From Pictodentalium vernedei (Eukaryota > Mollusca > Scaphopoda > Dentaliida > Dentaliidae), in the NCBI GenBank assembly GCA_031216915.1, contig CM062289.1, forward strand, positions 17,772,520 to 17,836,519: a DNA stretch of 64,000 nt. Direction: 5' to 3'. Every line of letters starts with the position of its first letter. Position 1 is the stretch's first letter. Position numbers and translations under genes: made by a program. Below, piece after piece: positions 22,972-33,689 of this stretch. Below the pieces are notes generated by a model, which was not told where the DNA came from, made no database searches, and saw only the letters and a list, made by a program, of their open reading frames with translations.

Positions 22972-24239
22972 AGCTTAACTTGACAAAGTCAAGATAAGCT
23001 ATTGCCATTAATTCTTTTTCTTTTGAGTCTGTCAGTCTGTTCACATTTTCTTTAGCACAGGCTACTCCCCATAGTTCTTGTCCGATTATCACAAAATGTC
23101 AAATGTCGGTTCGAGGTCATATCTAGATGAGATCGTCCCCTTTTGGTCAATTGTGATGGGTATGCGAGACCGAAACCAGAAAACCTTTAGCACAGTCTAC
23201 TGGTCGTATTTATGAAGGGATTTCATTCTAACATGGTAGAATGTCTCCGTATAATGTCTAGATGAGAATGTCCCCTTTTGGTCACGGTCAGTCTACCATG
23301 ATGGTTTCGAGAGCACGAAACCCAAAAACCTTTAGCACAATCTACAGGGCATATTTATGAAAGGATTTTATTGTAACTTTGTAATATGACTCGGTATAAT
23401 GTCTAGATTAGAAAGTCACATTTTGGTCAGGTTCAGTCAACGGTGATGGCCGCAGGGGCACGTAACCTAGATTCCTTTAGCACAGTCTACAGCTTGCATT
23501 TATGAAGGGATTTCATTGCAAATTTGCAGGATGACTCAGTATAATGTCTAGATGAGAATGTTGTATTTGGGTTGTAATTGGTCAACTGTGATGGCTGTAC
23601 AGGCATGTGACCTAGATGTGATTAGCTCAGTCCACAGCTCATATTTACGAAGCGATTTCATTGTAACTTGGAAAGATAACTTGGTATGATGTCTAGATGA
23701 GACTGTCATATATTGGTCACGATCGGTCAGTCATTACTGCCCCCTGGTCACGTGACCTGGATTCCTTTAGCACTGTCTACAGGTTGTTTTTATGAAGGGA
23801 TTTCATTGTAACTTGGTAGAGTAACTTGGTATGATATCTAGATTAGCCTCCTATTTTGGTCATGATCAACCATGACAGCTGAACCGTCATGCGACCTAGA
23901 TTCCTTTTGCAAAGTCTATGAGTTATATTTATGAAGGGATTTCATTGTAACTTGGTAGGATGACTCATTTTGGAATTATTTTACTATAACTTGGTAACTT
24001 TTGTTGACAAACATTAACTGTGAGGGCCACATTAACCTAGGCCTCAATTCTTTAGTACAGTCTACACCTCAAATTATTCTTATTGAAAACATAGCATATG
24101 GGGAAGAGGAATTGACATATTCTCCTTTATCACAATTCTTGTCTTATTTCATAATCCTTTCATAAACATTGAACATTATTCTTTTCATCAAACACTACAC
24201 ACAGGCAAGTTAAGCTACAGTGTTGTTGACACTTTCATT
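22972..24239. mobile_element. Helentron-like element, family H1 (copy 2)
   Basis: It starts TTTTTT then AGCTTAACTTG and ends CAAGTTAAGCT plus a hairpin CAGTGTTGTTGACACT and TTCATT. The subterminal inverted 11-mers match perfectly and carry TTAA where copy 1 has TCAA, at both ends. The interior holds about six units of 150-200 bp with TTATGAAGGGATTTCATTG and AATGTCTAGATGAGA. Confidence 0.65.
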
Positions 24240-24360
24240 TTGATATACTACCCAGCTGCAGAGCCTCGTTTTACAGCAGACAAAGCCACCAAATTGTCAA
24301 AATATTGGAAGTAACACAGGCAAATGCCGTCGGTCATTGGATGCAACAAAAAAGTGGAGT

Positions 24361-24403
24361 GAAAATACCCCTGGGTAACCCTAACCCTACCCCTGGGTAT
24401 TTT
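24361..24403. other. Hairpin containing a TAACCC doublet
   Basis: Arms AAAATACCCCTGGGTA and TACCCCTGGGTATTTTC surround CCCTAACCC. Two telomere-like hexamers in a loop are not a telomere tract. Confidence 0.5.
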
Positions 24404-24549
24404 CTCTCAGCCTTTTTGTTTCATCAAATGACAGCTGGTGACAGCCTTTAGGAATACACAGTTCATGAGCCCTTCTTGTCATGAATGTTTTGTTGGTTGC
24501 CCTTTTATTTTTTTTTTACAAGACAAGCCATCTATACTATATTTTAGAA

Positions 24550-24635
24550 TGTCTGTCTGTCTGTCCGTCCGTCCGTCCGTCCATCCGTCCGTCCGTCCGT
24601 CCGTCCGTCCGTCCGTCCGTCCGTCCGTCTGTCTG
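24550..24635. repeat. (CTGT)/(CCGT)n microsatellite
   Basis: A few CTGT units, about 17 CCGT/CCAT units, then CTGT again, inside the Helitron. Confidence 0.9.
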
Positions 24636-24811
24636 TAGAAGTGAATATAGGGCCACTTTTTAATGGCGGAGGTCATCGTCAGGTTTTAAAAAGTGTGTGG
24701 GGTGGGGGTGTAGGGGGCACCAAAAGTTATGACCAAACTTTTTTTTACCCATAGATGTCTTCAAAGGGGTCTACTAGGGGGACGTTTTTATCAGGAATCT
24801 AATGGTGAGGT

Positions 24812-25062
24812 TTAACCCTTTAACCAATGTAACGGCCAAAACCGGCCAGCAATATTCACAAACATTGCCAATTAATTTTCATTATTTTTTCATTTTTTGT
24901 CTCAAAAACATAGGTTATGACTCCGCTTTGGAATGAGTTCGTCGAGCTCGTTCTAATGAGGTGTCATAACCTATGTTTTTAAACAAAAAATGAAAAAAAA
25001 TTAGTTATTCAAAAATTTTATTTGCAAGTGTCGTCTGTTTTTCATATTAGGTAAAGGGTTAA
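24812..25062. mobile_element. Family B TTAA MITE nested in the Helitron
   Basis: TTAA at both edges. Left CCCTTTAACCAATGTAACGG, right GTGTCGTCTGTTTTTCATA then TTAGGTAAAGGG. The core pairs ATAGGTTATGACTCC with its mirror. Confidence 0.88.
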
Positions 25063-25471
25063 AAAAGTATGGGGGTGGGGGTGTAGAGGGGCACCAAAAG
25101 TTATGACCAAAATTTTTCTCACCGATATAGGTCTTCAAAGGGGTATACTAGAGGTAATGTTTTACCAGGAATCTAACGGTGAGGTTTAAAAATATTCCGG
25201 GGTGTAGTGGGGGTGGGTGTGTAGAGGGGGACCAACAGTTATGACCAGCAAAATATAGTATAGATTAAGGGAGAATACTCTCCTCAGCCCGAGCAATGCC
25301 GGGTAATCCTGCTAGTTGCCTCTATAATAAGTAAAATTTGAGCACATTTTAACCAAAATTTCCACTGCAAAGTGTATTAACGTTTTGACATGTCAGTTTT
25401 TGAGTCAACTCACAGAAGCCATGACTAGATTTGATGAAATACGCTTTAAAAAAACTCAACAGGTTAAGAGT

Positions 25472-25725
25472 TAATTCTTCATATTATTAAGAAAGTATAC
25501 CCCTACAAATAGAACTAGTACTCGTATCAATGTCTAATTCTTCATATTATTAAGAAAGTATACCCCTACAAATAGAACTAGTACTCGTATCGATGTCTAA
25601 TTCTTCATATTATTAAGAAAGTATACCCCTACAAATAGAACTAGTACTCGTATCGATGTCTAATTCTTCATATTATTAAGAAAGTATACCCCTACAAATA
25701 GAACTAGCACTCGTATCAATGTCTA
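25472..25725. repeat. Four tandem units of exactly 63 bp
   Basis: Starts at 25472, 25535, 25598 and 25661. Units include TTCTTCATATTATTAAGAAA and AGAACTAGTACTCGTATC, differing at only one or two positions, so the amplification is recent. A hairpin follows at 25758-25800 (AAATCAAGTCATGGCTGC and mirror). Confidence 0.92.
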
Positions 25726-25827
25726 ATGAATTTTTACAATCTATAGAATTTTTCATCAAATCAAGTCATGGCTGCTTTGGCAGCCATGACTTGATTTTAT
25801 GAGAAATGCAAGAAAATACTCTGCAGG

Positions 25828-26083
25828 TTAACCCTTTACCCAATGCACACAATATCAGAATTTGTCATTTTAATTATTTTCTTCTTCAAATTTTTAATTA
25901 AATTTCAACAAACCCATGTCATGTGTCTCCTTATTGGAACGAGCTTGACAAGCTTGTTCCAATTCGGGGGTACATGATATGGTTTTGTTGAAATGTTTTT
26001 AAAAATAATTTTTTTTAACTGCTCAATTTGTAAATTATACATTATACTGGTTGGTGTGGCAGGTTTGTTAGGTCAAGAGTTAT
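25828..26083. mobile_element. Family A TTAA MITE
   Basis: Left TTAA CCCTTTACCCAATGC; right TTAGGTCAAGAGTTA (worn). Hairpin arms ATTTCAACAAACCCATGTCA and mirror are present. Confidence 0.75.
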
Positions 26084-26145
26084 GATTTAAGTTAAGAATT
26101 TAAAATCAGCTTGGTTCTGTTACTGAAGAGGTTTTCATGCAGTAG

Positions 26146-26790
26146 TATCCCTTTTATCCAACACACATGATATGAAAATTTGTTATTTTAATTAATTTTT
26201 TCTTTAAATTTTTCCAGAACTTTCAACAAAACTCATATGTAAGCCCTTATTTGAATGAGCACGATTAGCTCATTCTAATGAGGGATCATGGGGAGCACAG
26301 TGGCATTGCGGTAACCGGTTCTTGTCAGATCACCGAAGTTAAGCAACATTGAGCCCGGTTAGTCCTTGGATGGGTGACCGTCTGAGCGATCGATTCGGAC
26401 TCCTGTGTTGTGTCTTTGGGCAAGGCACTTAACCCTGATTGTCCACATGGGGGGCACGATGATGTCGTGTACTAAGGCGTACTGTGCATTGATTGTGCAC
26501 ATGTTTTCAGCCAATCTGCTGCAGTGTGGAGTTATGAAGTTGGGGAGCTGGCAGCGGATCATTGCTGCACTGTGGTTCTCTCCGGGTACTCCGGCTTCCT
26601 CCACCCATAAAACTGTTACCAACACGATATGTCCTTGGCTGTTAATGTGCCGTTAAACCATAAATAAATAAATTATGAGGGGTCGCATGATATGGTTTTA
26701 TTGAAATGTTTTCAAAAATCATTTTTTTAACTGCTCAGTTTGTAAATTAGGCAAACATATGCAGCCATTTGTCAGGTAAAGGCTTACAAG
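26146..26790. mobile_element. Family A MITE split by a 5S-derived SINE
   Basis: The left half has CCCTTTTATCCAACAC and TTTCAACAAAACTCATATG; the right half has GCATGATATGGTTTTATTG and TCAGGTAAAGGCTTA. The break lies in the hairpin arm, where TAATGAGGGATCATG (left) and TTATGAGGGGTCGCATG (right) look like a diverged SINE target duplication, though the arm itself is palindromic. Confidence 0.75.
26291..26672 (+). mobile_element. 5S rRNA-derived SINE (SINE3-like head, V-SINE-like body)
   Basis: Bases of about 26300-26392 resemble animal 5S rRNA, notably CACCGAAGTTAAGCAAC and TTGGATGGGTGACCG, the internal promoter region. The body starts GTTGTGTCTTTGGGCAAGGC, as in the tRNA-headed SINEs of this window. 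The tail is (AAATA)n. It is not a functional 5S gene because the 3' part of 5S is replaced by the SINE body. Confidence 0.85.
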
Positions 26791-26800
26791 TTAAGTTGAG

Positions 26801-27525
26801 AGCACGGTGGCTCAGTAGGTAGAGATGCAGGCTGCAAGCCGAGAGGTCCTCGGTTCAAATCCCACCTGCGGCAACTGCGTTGTGTCCTTGGGCAAGACAC
26901 TTAATCCGAATTGCCCACATGGAGTTGTGTACTAAGGCGTATTGCAAGTCGATTGTGCACTTGTCTTCAACCAGTGCTAACCCTGCTTGTGTGGAGTTAC
27001 AGTTAAAACTAGAAGTCCTGTCATGAAATGTGCACAAATAGCACATTGATCTGCGCGTTAAGTTAAAACTAGAAGTCCTGTCAGGAAATGTGCACAAATA
27101 GCACATTGATCTGCGCGTTAATGTACGCGTTAGGGCCCTAGTAAAGCTATCAAATTCTGTACATATGGCCTGTGCACAAGCAATGCTTCAGCCAATGGAC
27201 CTCCGGGTAAGGCAAACACATGCAATGTTTCTGCCAATGGACCTCCGGGTTACCCGGAGGTCCATTGGCAGAAACATTGCATGTGTTTGCTATGAGTAAC
27301 CAGGAGAACCTGCCGTGCTTTGAATGCCATTCGATATGGCAATTGCGCGCATTTCCAACGTGCAATTAAGCCTAGATAAGCGCACTATTCGTGACAGGAC
27401 TTTGTCGTTGCTCGGTGGTTCCCTATGAGTACTCCGGCTTCCTCCTCTTGTAAAGCTATCTGACATGAGGTGACCCTAGCTGTTGAAAGTCTCATTAAAC
27501 CCCAATAAAAAGATAAATAAATAAT
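26801..27525 (+). mobile_element. tRNA-derived SINE split by a family D MITE
   Basis: The head has an A box TGGCTCAGTAGG and a B box GGTTCAAATCC. The body has TGTGTCCTTGGGCAAGACAC and the 3' end CATTAAACCCCAATAAA. The target duplication is ACAAGTTAAGTTGAG at 26786-26800 and ACAAGTTGAGTTGAG at 27526-27540. The cloverleaf is degenerate, so it is not a tRNA gene. Confidence 0.9.
27000..27402. mobile_element. Family D MITE with duplicated left end and lost right end
   Basis: The first 60 bp of the element occur twice in tandem (27001-27060 and 27061-27120) with one difference. The core hairpin contains an extra partial repeat of GCCAATGGACCTCCGGG. The right end stops at GTGACAGGACTT, lacking the last 16 bases. 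It is inserted in the tRNA SINE at a TA. Confidence 0.85.
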
Positions 27526-27540
27526 ACAAGTTGAGTTGAG

Positions 27541-28110
27541 AAAGAAAGATTTCAGGAATTGTTCTTAATGTCTTGAATAAATCAGCTGGCTTCTGTTTAC
27601 TGAGAGGGATTGTTGTAGCTGAGTGAAAGGAATTTACATGTATTTCATTGATGGGTATAATTGTACCAATCAAGCATTCCAATACAGTAACAAGTTCAGA
27701 TACTGATTGGAACTGTACAGATTGTGGTTGTAATGTAATAGATGGCATCTTGTAATTGTGTTTATCTGCGGAAGTTCCAGTCATGTTTACAAAATTAATT
27801 ACCATGAGATTCAATAGACTCCATTAGAGAGAATCTTAATCTCAGTCTCTTAAATCAATAAATTTAATTCTTTTTCTTCTTTTTTTTTTTACATGCACTC
27901 ACATCTTAGTTCATGAATAGTCTTTTCTCTGATACTGATGATAATGAACTATTGAAATCAAAATATGTCTGTATATAAGAGAATTACTCAGATGTAGGGC
28001 TAACTTACATGTATAATCATATTTTATGCCAATTATGATTCCTCGAGAATTCATAAACTTGATCTTGAATCATCCTTGAAAATCCTTGAATTAAGGACAG
28101 TGGAAATCTG
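27541..28110. other. Unassigned intron sequence
   Basis: No repeat family or gene is recognised. A minus-strand open frame of 112 codons (27476-27814) runs into the SINE tail and has no recognisable domain. The sequence is AT-rich, with a T11 run near 27880. Confidence 0.35.
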
Positions 28111-30133
28111 TTAACCCTTTACATAACATGAAAAGCAGTCGACGCTTGCAAACAAAATTCTTGAATAACTGATTTTTTTAGCTACTTTGGCAAAGTCAAG
28201 CTGAGCTAATCCCATCGCTCTCCCTCCGTTGTCTGTCCATCGTCCATCAACACCATGTTTTTGTCTTCTCCAAAGCCACTGGGCCAATTCAAGTGAAAGT
28301 TTATGTGATTGATGGCCCAAAGGAGCATTGCATTTTGTTCAGCTCAACATGCCCAACTCCATAGGGAGGGGGTGGGGGAAAATGCTCCAAAGTATTTTAA
28401 AAATTTTCTTCTCATGACCCAGTGGGTACAGTGACTTGATATTTATTATGGAGCTTCCTTTTGAGGTGTAGATTCAAATTTGTGAAGCAATATTTCGCTT
28501 TGTAATGGGAGGGGTAAGATTTTTGGCCCTGCCCAAAATTTCTATTTTCCGAACCGATGGGCTAATTTGAACCAAAGTTGGTATTTGGTATTATTGGGTC
28601 ATAAGTACCTGACTCGTGCAAAAAAAAGAAAATTCCTGCATCCCCAAGGAAACCTCTGGAGCAAAATATAGAAATATTTTCAAATGCCGATATTCCTCAA
28701 ACCACATGGAACACAGAAAACTGTTAATTGGTATGAAGAATCCTTAGGACCAGCAGAATTGAATGGTAAAAAAACATTGCCATCTGTCATGTTACGGTGT
28801 TCTGTGGAGGGTATCGAAACAATGCTGAGTCAGCTACAAGTTTCTTAAAATAAAGCCCATTTGTTCATATTTGGGCTCAATACAGGAGCTCAAATCTTTA
28901 ACTTGGGCAATATGGGGAATATTCTTTAAAAATCTTCTTCTTCAAAACCACCAGTCAGAATCATTTAATGTTTGGTATACATCATTGTTATGAGGGGCAG
29001 ATTCAAGATTGTTCAAACCAGGTCCCTAGGTTAATATTTGAGCTTCCTATGGAAGCCTGAATTTTAACTTAGTTCAATATGGGGGATAATTTTTAAAAAT
29101 CTTCTTCAGATCCACCAGTCAGAATGCTTTCATATTTGGTATACAACATCTCTAGGGGAGGGTGGGGGGGGGGGGGGCAGATTCAAGTTTGTTCAAGTCG
29201 GGTTCCTAGGTATATATCTGAGCTTGCTATGGTAGCCCAAATTTTAACACAGTGCAGTATGAGGAAATTTCTTAAAAAATCTTCTTCATATCCTCCAGTC
29301 GGAATCCTTTCATATTTGGTTTACAACATCTCTAGGGGAGTCAGATTCAAGTTTGTTCACATTGGTTCCCTGGGCTAATATTTGGGCTCCCTATGGTAGC
29401 CTGAATTTTAACTTAGTTCAATATGAGGAAATTTCTTTTAAAATCTTCTTCTTCAGATCCACTAGTCAGAATGCTTTCATATTCAATTCAGTATACAACA
29501 TATCTGGGGTGGGGTGGGGTGGGGGGGGGGGGAGGTGATGAGATTCAAGTTTGTTCAAATCAGGTCTGTAGGTTAATATGTGGTCTCGCTGTGGTAGCCC
29601 AAATTTTAACTTGATGCAATATGAAGAAATTTCTATAAAAATGTATTTCTTCAGAACCAACAGTCAGAATGCTTTCATATTTTGTATACAACATCTCCAG
29701 GGAGGTCAGATTCAACTTTGTTCAAATCGAGAGCCTGGGTTAATAGTTGGGCTCCCTATGGGAGCCGGAATTCGCCACGTAGCTGAAGAATTAAAAATTT
29801 TGTATTTAGTACCCTCTAGAGGTGTGTAACTAAGATTAATCCACATAGGTTGTATCAAGGGGCTTCATGGGGAGCTCCACATTTTACATTATGATAAACT
29901 GAAGAAAAGTCATGATGCTCGGACTATTTTTGTGACTCCTGAGGGGCTCAAGGATTGACAATGTATCCTATGGAGATGGATTGCTTAATGTAGACTCATT
30001 CTTGGACTCTGTTTATATCGTGTTCTGTTCAAGGTGAGTGATTCAGGCCCCATGGGGCCTCTTGTTTCATTTTTTGTCTCAAAAACATAGGTTATGACCC
30101 CTCATTGGAACAAGCTAAATGAGCTGTCTGTCT
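28111..30133. mobile_element. Family B MITE split by a Helentron-like element
   Basis: The left part (28111-28179) starts TTAA CCCTTTACATAACATG. The right part resumes at 30067 with CATTTTTTGTCTCAAAAACA. In intact copies, for example near 43340, these two pieces adjoin at a T run. The distal half after GAGCTG is missing. Confidence 0.8.
28180..30066. mobile_element. Helentron-like element, family H2, about 1.9 kb
   Basis: It starts AGCTACTTTGGCAAAGTCAA after seven T and ends AAGGTGAG, then the perfect hairpin AGGCCCCATGGGGCCT and CTTGTT. Insertion into a T run and the 3' hairpin fit Helentrons. The interior has a leader segment like 19093-19800, then about six units of 160-185 bp. G tracts occur at 29165-29177 and 29520-29532. 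No Rep/helicase ORF was found. Confidence 0.62.
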
Positions 30134-30460
30134 GTCCATCTGTCTGTTGTTACCACCTCTCCCTCTAATATGCTTCAAGCTACACCTTTCATATTTGGTA
30201 CGTGGATAAATGGCTCTTAGGGGATGATGCACAGTCAATATTTATTTTTCAAAATCCAAGATGGCAGAATGGCGGCCATTTTTGTTGTGTTTTTTAAAGC
30301 TTTTTTCTCTATTTTATGTTACCACCCCTCCCTCCAACATGGTTCAAGCTACGCCTTTCATATTTGGTACATGGATAAAGGGTTGTGAGGGGATTATGCA
30401 CGCTCAATATTTTTTTTTAAAAATCCAAGATGCTTATATACTCTAGTGTCTTCTGTGACA
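30134..30460. repeat. Two tandem units of about 169 bp
   Basis: GTTACCACCTCTCCCTC and CTTTCATATTTGGTACGTGG recur at about 30149 and 30318. This resembles the internal units of Helentron-like elements, but no terminus was recognised. Confidence 0.6.
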
Positions 30461-30522
30461 AAAACACCTTGTGTCACAAAAGCGCCATAGGGGACTAATA
30501 CCACCTCGGTGGTCAAACACTT

Positions 30523-31412
30523 GTTAGTTCCAATTTGTGAACTATAATGATTTCTGCAGTCTATTAGGTAGACTGTCTGATAAATCAGTACCTTGTGTGT
30601 TGCCCTGGGGAGCTTGCAAGCTGGCAGGAGATACACAGTAAACTGTGTATAACATGGGCTTGTGGCGCAAATCTCCGACTGACTAACAGTAGTACTGTCT
30701 TGGACAGACACTGGCAAGAACGAAGTTTGCAAGCAGGCGGGAGGTATACAGTTTGTATACGACACAGGCTTGTGGTGGTTAAACTTCGAGGCTATCGGGA
30801 GAACTTCCAAGCAGGCAAATTGTCTGCAGAAAAAATTTGTATCCAACATAGGCTTGTGACGGTGAAGCGCTCAGGTCTTGCAAGCAGGCTGACAATATCA
30901 CAAAAATGCGTATTGCTCGGGCTTGTGGAGGTGAAACCTATGATAGCCGACGCACTGAAGAGAAATCAATTTGTGGCTTGGTTTTATTAGTTCCAATTGG
31001 GGAACGATAATGATTTCTGCAGTCTGTTAGGTAGACTGTCTGATAAATCAGTACCTTATATGTCGCCCTGGGGAGCTTGCAAGCTGGCAGGAGATACACA
31101 GTAAAAATAACACAGGCTTGTGGCGTGAAGCTCCAACTGACTGGGCAGTCACTGGCGAGAACGAAGTTTGCAAGCAGGCGGGAGGTATACAGTTTGTATA
31201 CGACACAGGCTTGTGGTGGTTAAACTTCGAGGCTATCGGGAGAGCTTCCAAGCAGGCAAATTGTCTACAGAAAAAATCCATATCCAATATAGGCTTGTGG
31301 CGGTGAAGCTCTCAGGTCTTGCAAGCAGGTTGACAATATCACAGAATGCGTATTGCTTGGGCTTGTGGCGGTGAAACCTGTGATAGCCGATGCACTGAAG
31401 AGAAAGCAATTT
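30523..31412. repeat. Tandem duplication, unit about 464 bp
   Basis: Copies start at 30523 and 30987 with GTTAGTTCCAATT. They share CTGATAAATCAGTACCTT, GCCCTGGGGAGCTTGCAAGC and CGGGAGGTATACAGTTTG. Within each unit GGCTTGTGGCGGTGAA-like motifs recur every 70-110 bp. Parallel ORFs on both strands follow from this structure and have no known domain. Confidence 0.85.
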
Positions 31413-31544
31413 AAGTTAAGAAATAAATGATCGCGAGTTAACACATAAATGAACAATTGCGAGTGAGATGAGAAATACAAATGTGCAAACATTTATCTCA
31501 CAATCGGGGCGTTTTTATACTGTTACGCAATTAAAGTTTAACGT

Positions 31545-32435
31545 ATCTGGGCCCTTGTTCCGAATTTGTATCAAGGGCCCCTGATACAAGCGCGGGATTC
31601 TGCTGTTGTCAGAACAACGGCATTAATATCATTTTTTGATCGCTTCGCGTTTTTCCCTTCAGAGAAATCAATATTAGGTGAGGCGAAGCCGAACCTAATA
31701 TTGTTTTCTCTGAGCCCTATATGACACTGTATCTGCCAACTAAACGCCCTGTAACATATTTATTATGCACGGCTTGCTAACACGTCACTGGAGTGGGGAA
31801 GTTAACTCAACAAATAGTTAAATTATGCACACTTTTCGGCTTCTTGGGCTGGTTTGTAGCCTATTATTGGGATTTTCCTGAACGCTCGAGTCGAGGCTTC
31901 TCTCTTGAAGTTAAAGGATTAGCTTTCGCTATGAAATGTGGAAAACTCGACCTCAATAAACGATGAATGGCATATTTTAAAATATAATAAACCTTTACAC
32001 CAAAAGGGATATTTAATTCACCAGTAATTATTGCAAAAGTAACAACAAAATTCACGTTGACGAAAACACAGTTGCTCCACTTTCGCAAGACAGTATTCAG
32101 TAAAGTGAATCCCAGTGACGTAATTTTCTCTAAAGTGTAACGTCATCACTGACCTCAATATGGAGATCAATGAACACTATTCTATTTTTCAATTTACGTC
32201 TTTCCATCGATAAGGCAAATGAAAAAGTTCCTCTTGAAATAGTTTTATAACACATTTTGTGGTCAATATTGTGAGATAAATTTATCATCACCACAGTGTG
32301 TGTCTCCGGAAATTCTGATCGTTGTAGGCACAGAATCGCATTTCGACTCGCCCTAACGTGCTCGTCGAAATACTGTTCTGTGCCTACAACTCGACTTGAT
32401 CTGAATTCCCGAAGACACACACTGTGGTGATAATC
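31545..32435. mobile_element. Family G element (inverted partner at 62405-63126)
   Basis: It contains a hairpin at 31663-31713 (AATATTAGGTGAGGCG and mirror) and another at about 32285-32432 (CACCACAGTGTGTGTCTCCG and mirror). In between is a stretch nearly identical, in opposite orientation, to 62.4-63.1 kb. Read on the minus strand, a 74-codon frame (32088-31864) is open in both copies. No known domain was recognised. Confidence 0.65.
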
Positions 32436-32639
32436 TGTATATACTGAAGGCGTTGTATTTGTGCATGTGAGAATAATAATCATGCAATAAAAATTCAAAT
32501 TGCGAAAATTCCATATTGTTGTTGATAGATTCGAAATGGCGGCAGAGAGGTACTCTTTACAGTATGAGTGGAGATGACAACTGATTGAGATGGCACATTC
32601 AGCTCCATTGATTGAGGGTCACATGCTACAGTCGTGCAT

Positions 32640-33345
32640 TCTCATTGGATGTGCTGGTTACACTCCTAGATGCTGATTGGTTGAGTTGAGCTTGATGGCA
32701 CAATAACATCAACAAATGTCAACCGATTTGACTTGATATTTGGCACATGGGTTTCAAGGAAAAATATCTTAATCAATTTTTTAAAACAGACTTGGTCTGA
32801 TGTACAGCAGCAGTATTATTGGGCTGACTCGGTCATTTTTTGCAAATATTTTACTTGATAGCGTGATAACTTAAACAAACGTAAACCGATTCAATTGAAT
32901 TTTGTCATAAGACCATCTCAATCGAGTTTGAAAACAGGCTCAGTCCTATATACGACAGCAAAATTATTGGGCTAACTTGGTAATTTTTTGTGAATTTTGT
33001 GCCCAAAACGTGATAACTTGAACAAACATCAACTGATCCTATGAATTTTCGTTGTATGGGTTTCTAGAAACATTTTCTTGATTGAGTTTGAAAATGGCTT
33101 GGTCCGACATATATGGCAGCAGAATTATTGGGCCGACTTTGTCATTTTTTGCAAATTTTGTGCTTGTTAGCACAATAACTTAAACAAATGTAAACCGATT
33201 TGATTCTTTTTTTATTATATGGGTTTCCGTGAAAATTCCTCGATCGCGATCGAAAATGGGCTTGGTCGGATATACGGCAGCAGAATTATTGTGCTCACCT
33301 AGTCAATTTTTGCAAATTAGTTATTTAGAAAAGGTACTCTGATGC
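32640..33345. repeat. Four tandem units of about 147-163 bp
   Basis: ACAAATGTCAACCGATT-like starts occur at 32711, 32874, 33021 and 33183. Each is followed by TATGGGTTTC and later ATTATTGGGCTGACT. Divergence between units is considerable. Confidence 0.75.
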
Positions 33346-33689
33346 TTTTTAGTTCATAGCCCCCCATTGCGTTAGCCACAAAAACTTGACCCAGCATCAG
33401 CGATGCAAACCCTTGTTTGCAAATATTACAAGTTTTGTTTTCAGTTAGTAGGCGTTTACTACACAATTAAAACATCAAGTATGTACTGAAGGTATGGTAA
33501 ATACACTTTACATAGTAAAATGATTTGTGTCAGACTATCTAAGAGTTCACCAATAGTTCAATAACTAACAGGTGCAAGTACAATGTGCTTGGAACTATGC
33601 TCCTCACATCATCATGAACCTATTGTTTTGGAAGTATACTGTCAGTCTAAACTTTTCGCACCTCACATGCATTGTTAATAAGTAGCCAA

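Larger units (their letters stand above)
24531..25315. mobile_element. Nonautonomous Helitron
   Basis: The left end is A|TCTATACTATATTTT, starting with TC; the right end has a hairpin CCCGAGCAATGCCGGG followed after 7 bases by CTAG|T. The A/T insertion site, 5' TC, and 3' hairpin plus CTRR are the canonical Helitron ends. A 14-mer AATATAGTATAGAT upstream of the hairpin is the exact inverse of the 5' end, as in Helitron2/Helentron-type elements. A family B MITE is nested inside and a (CCGT)n tract lies near the 5' end. Excluding the MITE it is about 535 bp. Confidence 0.8.

Noticed and set aside
24361..24403. Interstitial telomere
   Set aside because: Only two TAACCC-like hexamers inside a hairpin loop.
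26291..26392. 5S rRNA gene
   Set aside because: Only the internal promoter part resembles 5S. It is fused to a SINE body and occurs again at 42911 with the same fusion.
26801..26875. tRNA gene
   Set aside because: A and B boxes are present but the anticodon stem does not pair, and a SINE body with target duplications follows.
27476..27814. Minus-strand ORF of 112 codons
   Set aside because: It runs into a SINE tail and has no recognisable domain, start context or splice structure.
30394..31374. Overlapping ORFs on both strands around 30.4-31.4 kb
   Set aside because: They derive from the doubled 464-bp unit. Similar peptides come from both copies and several frames, without a known domain.
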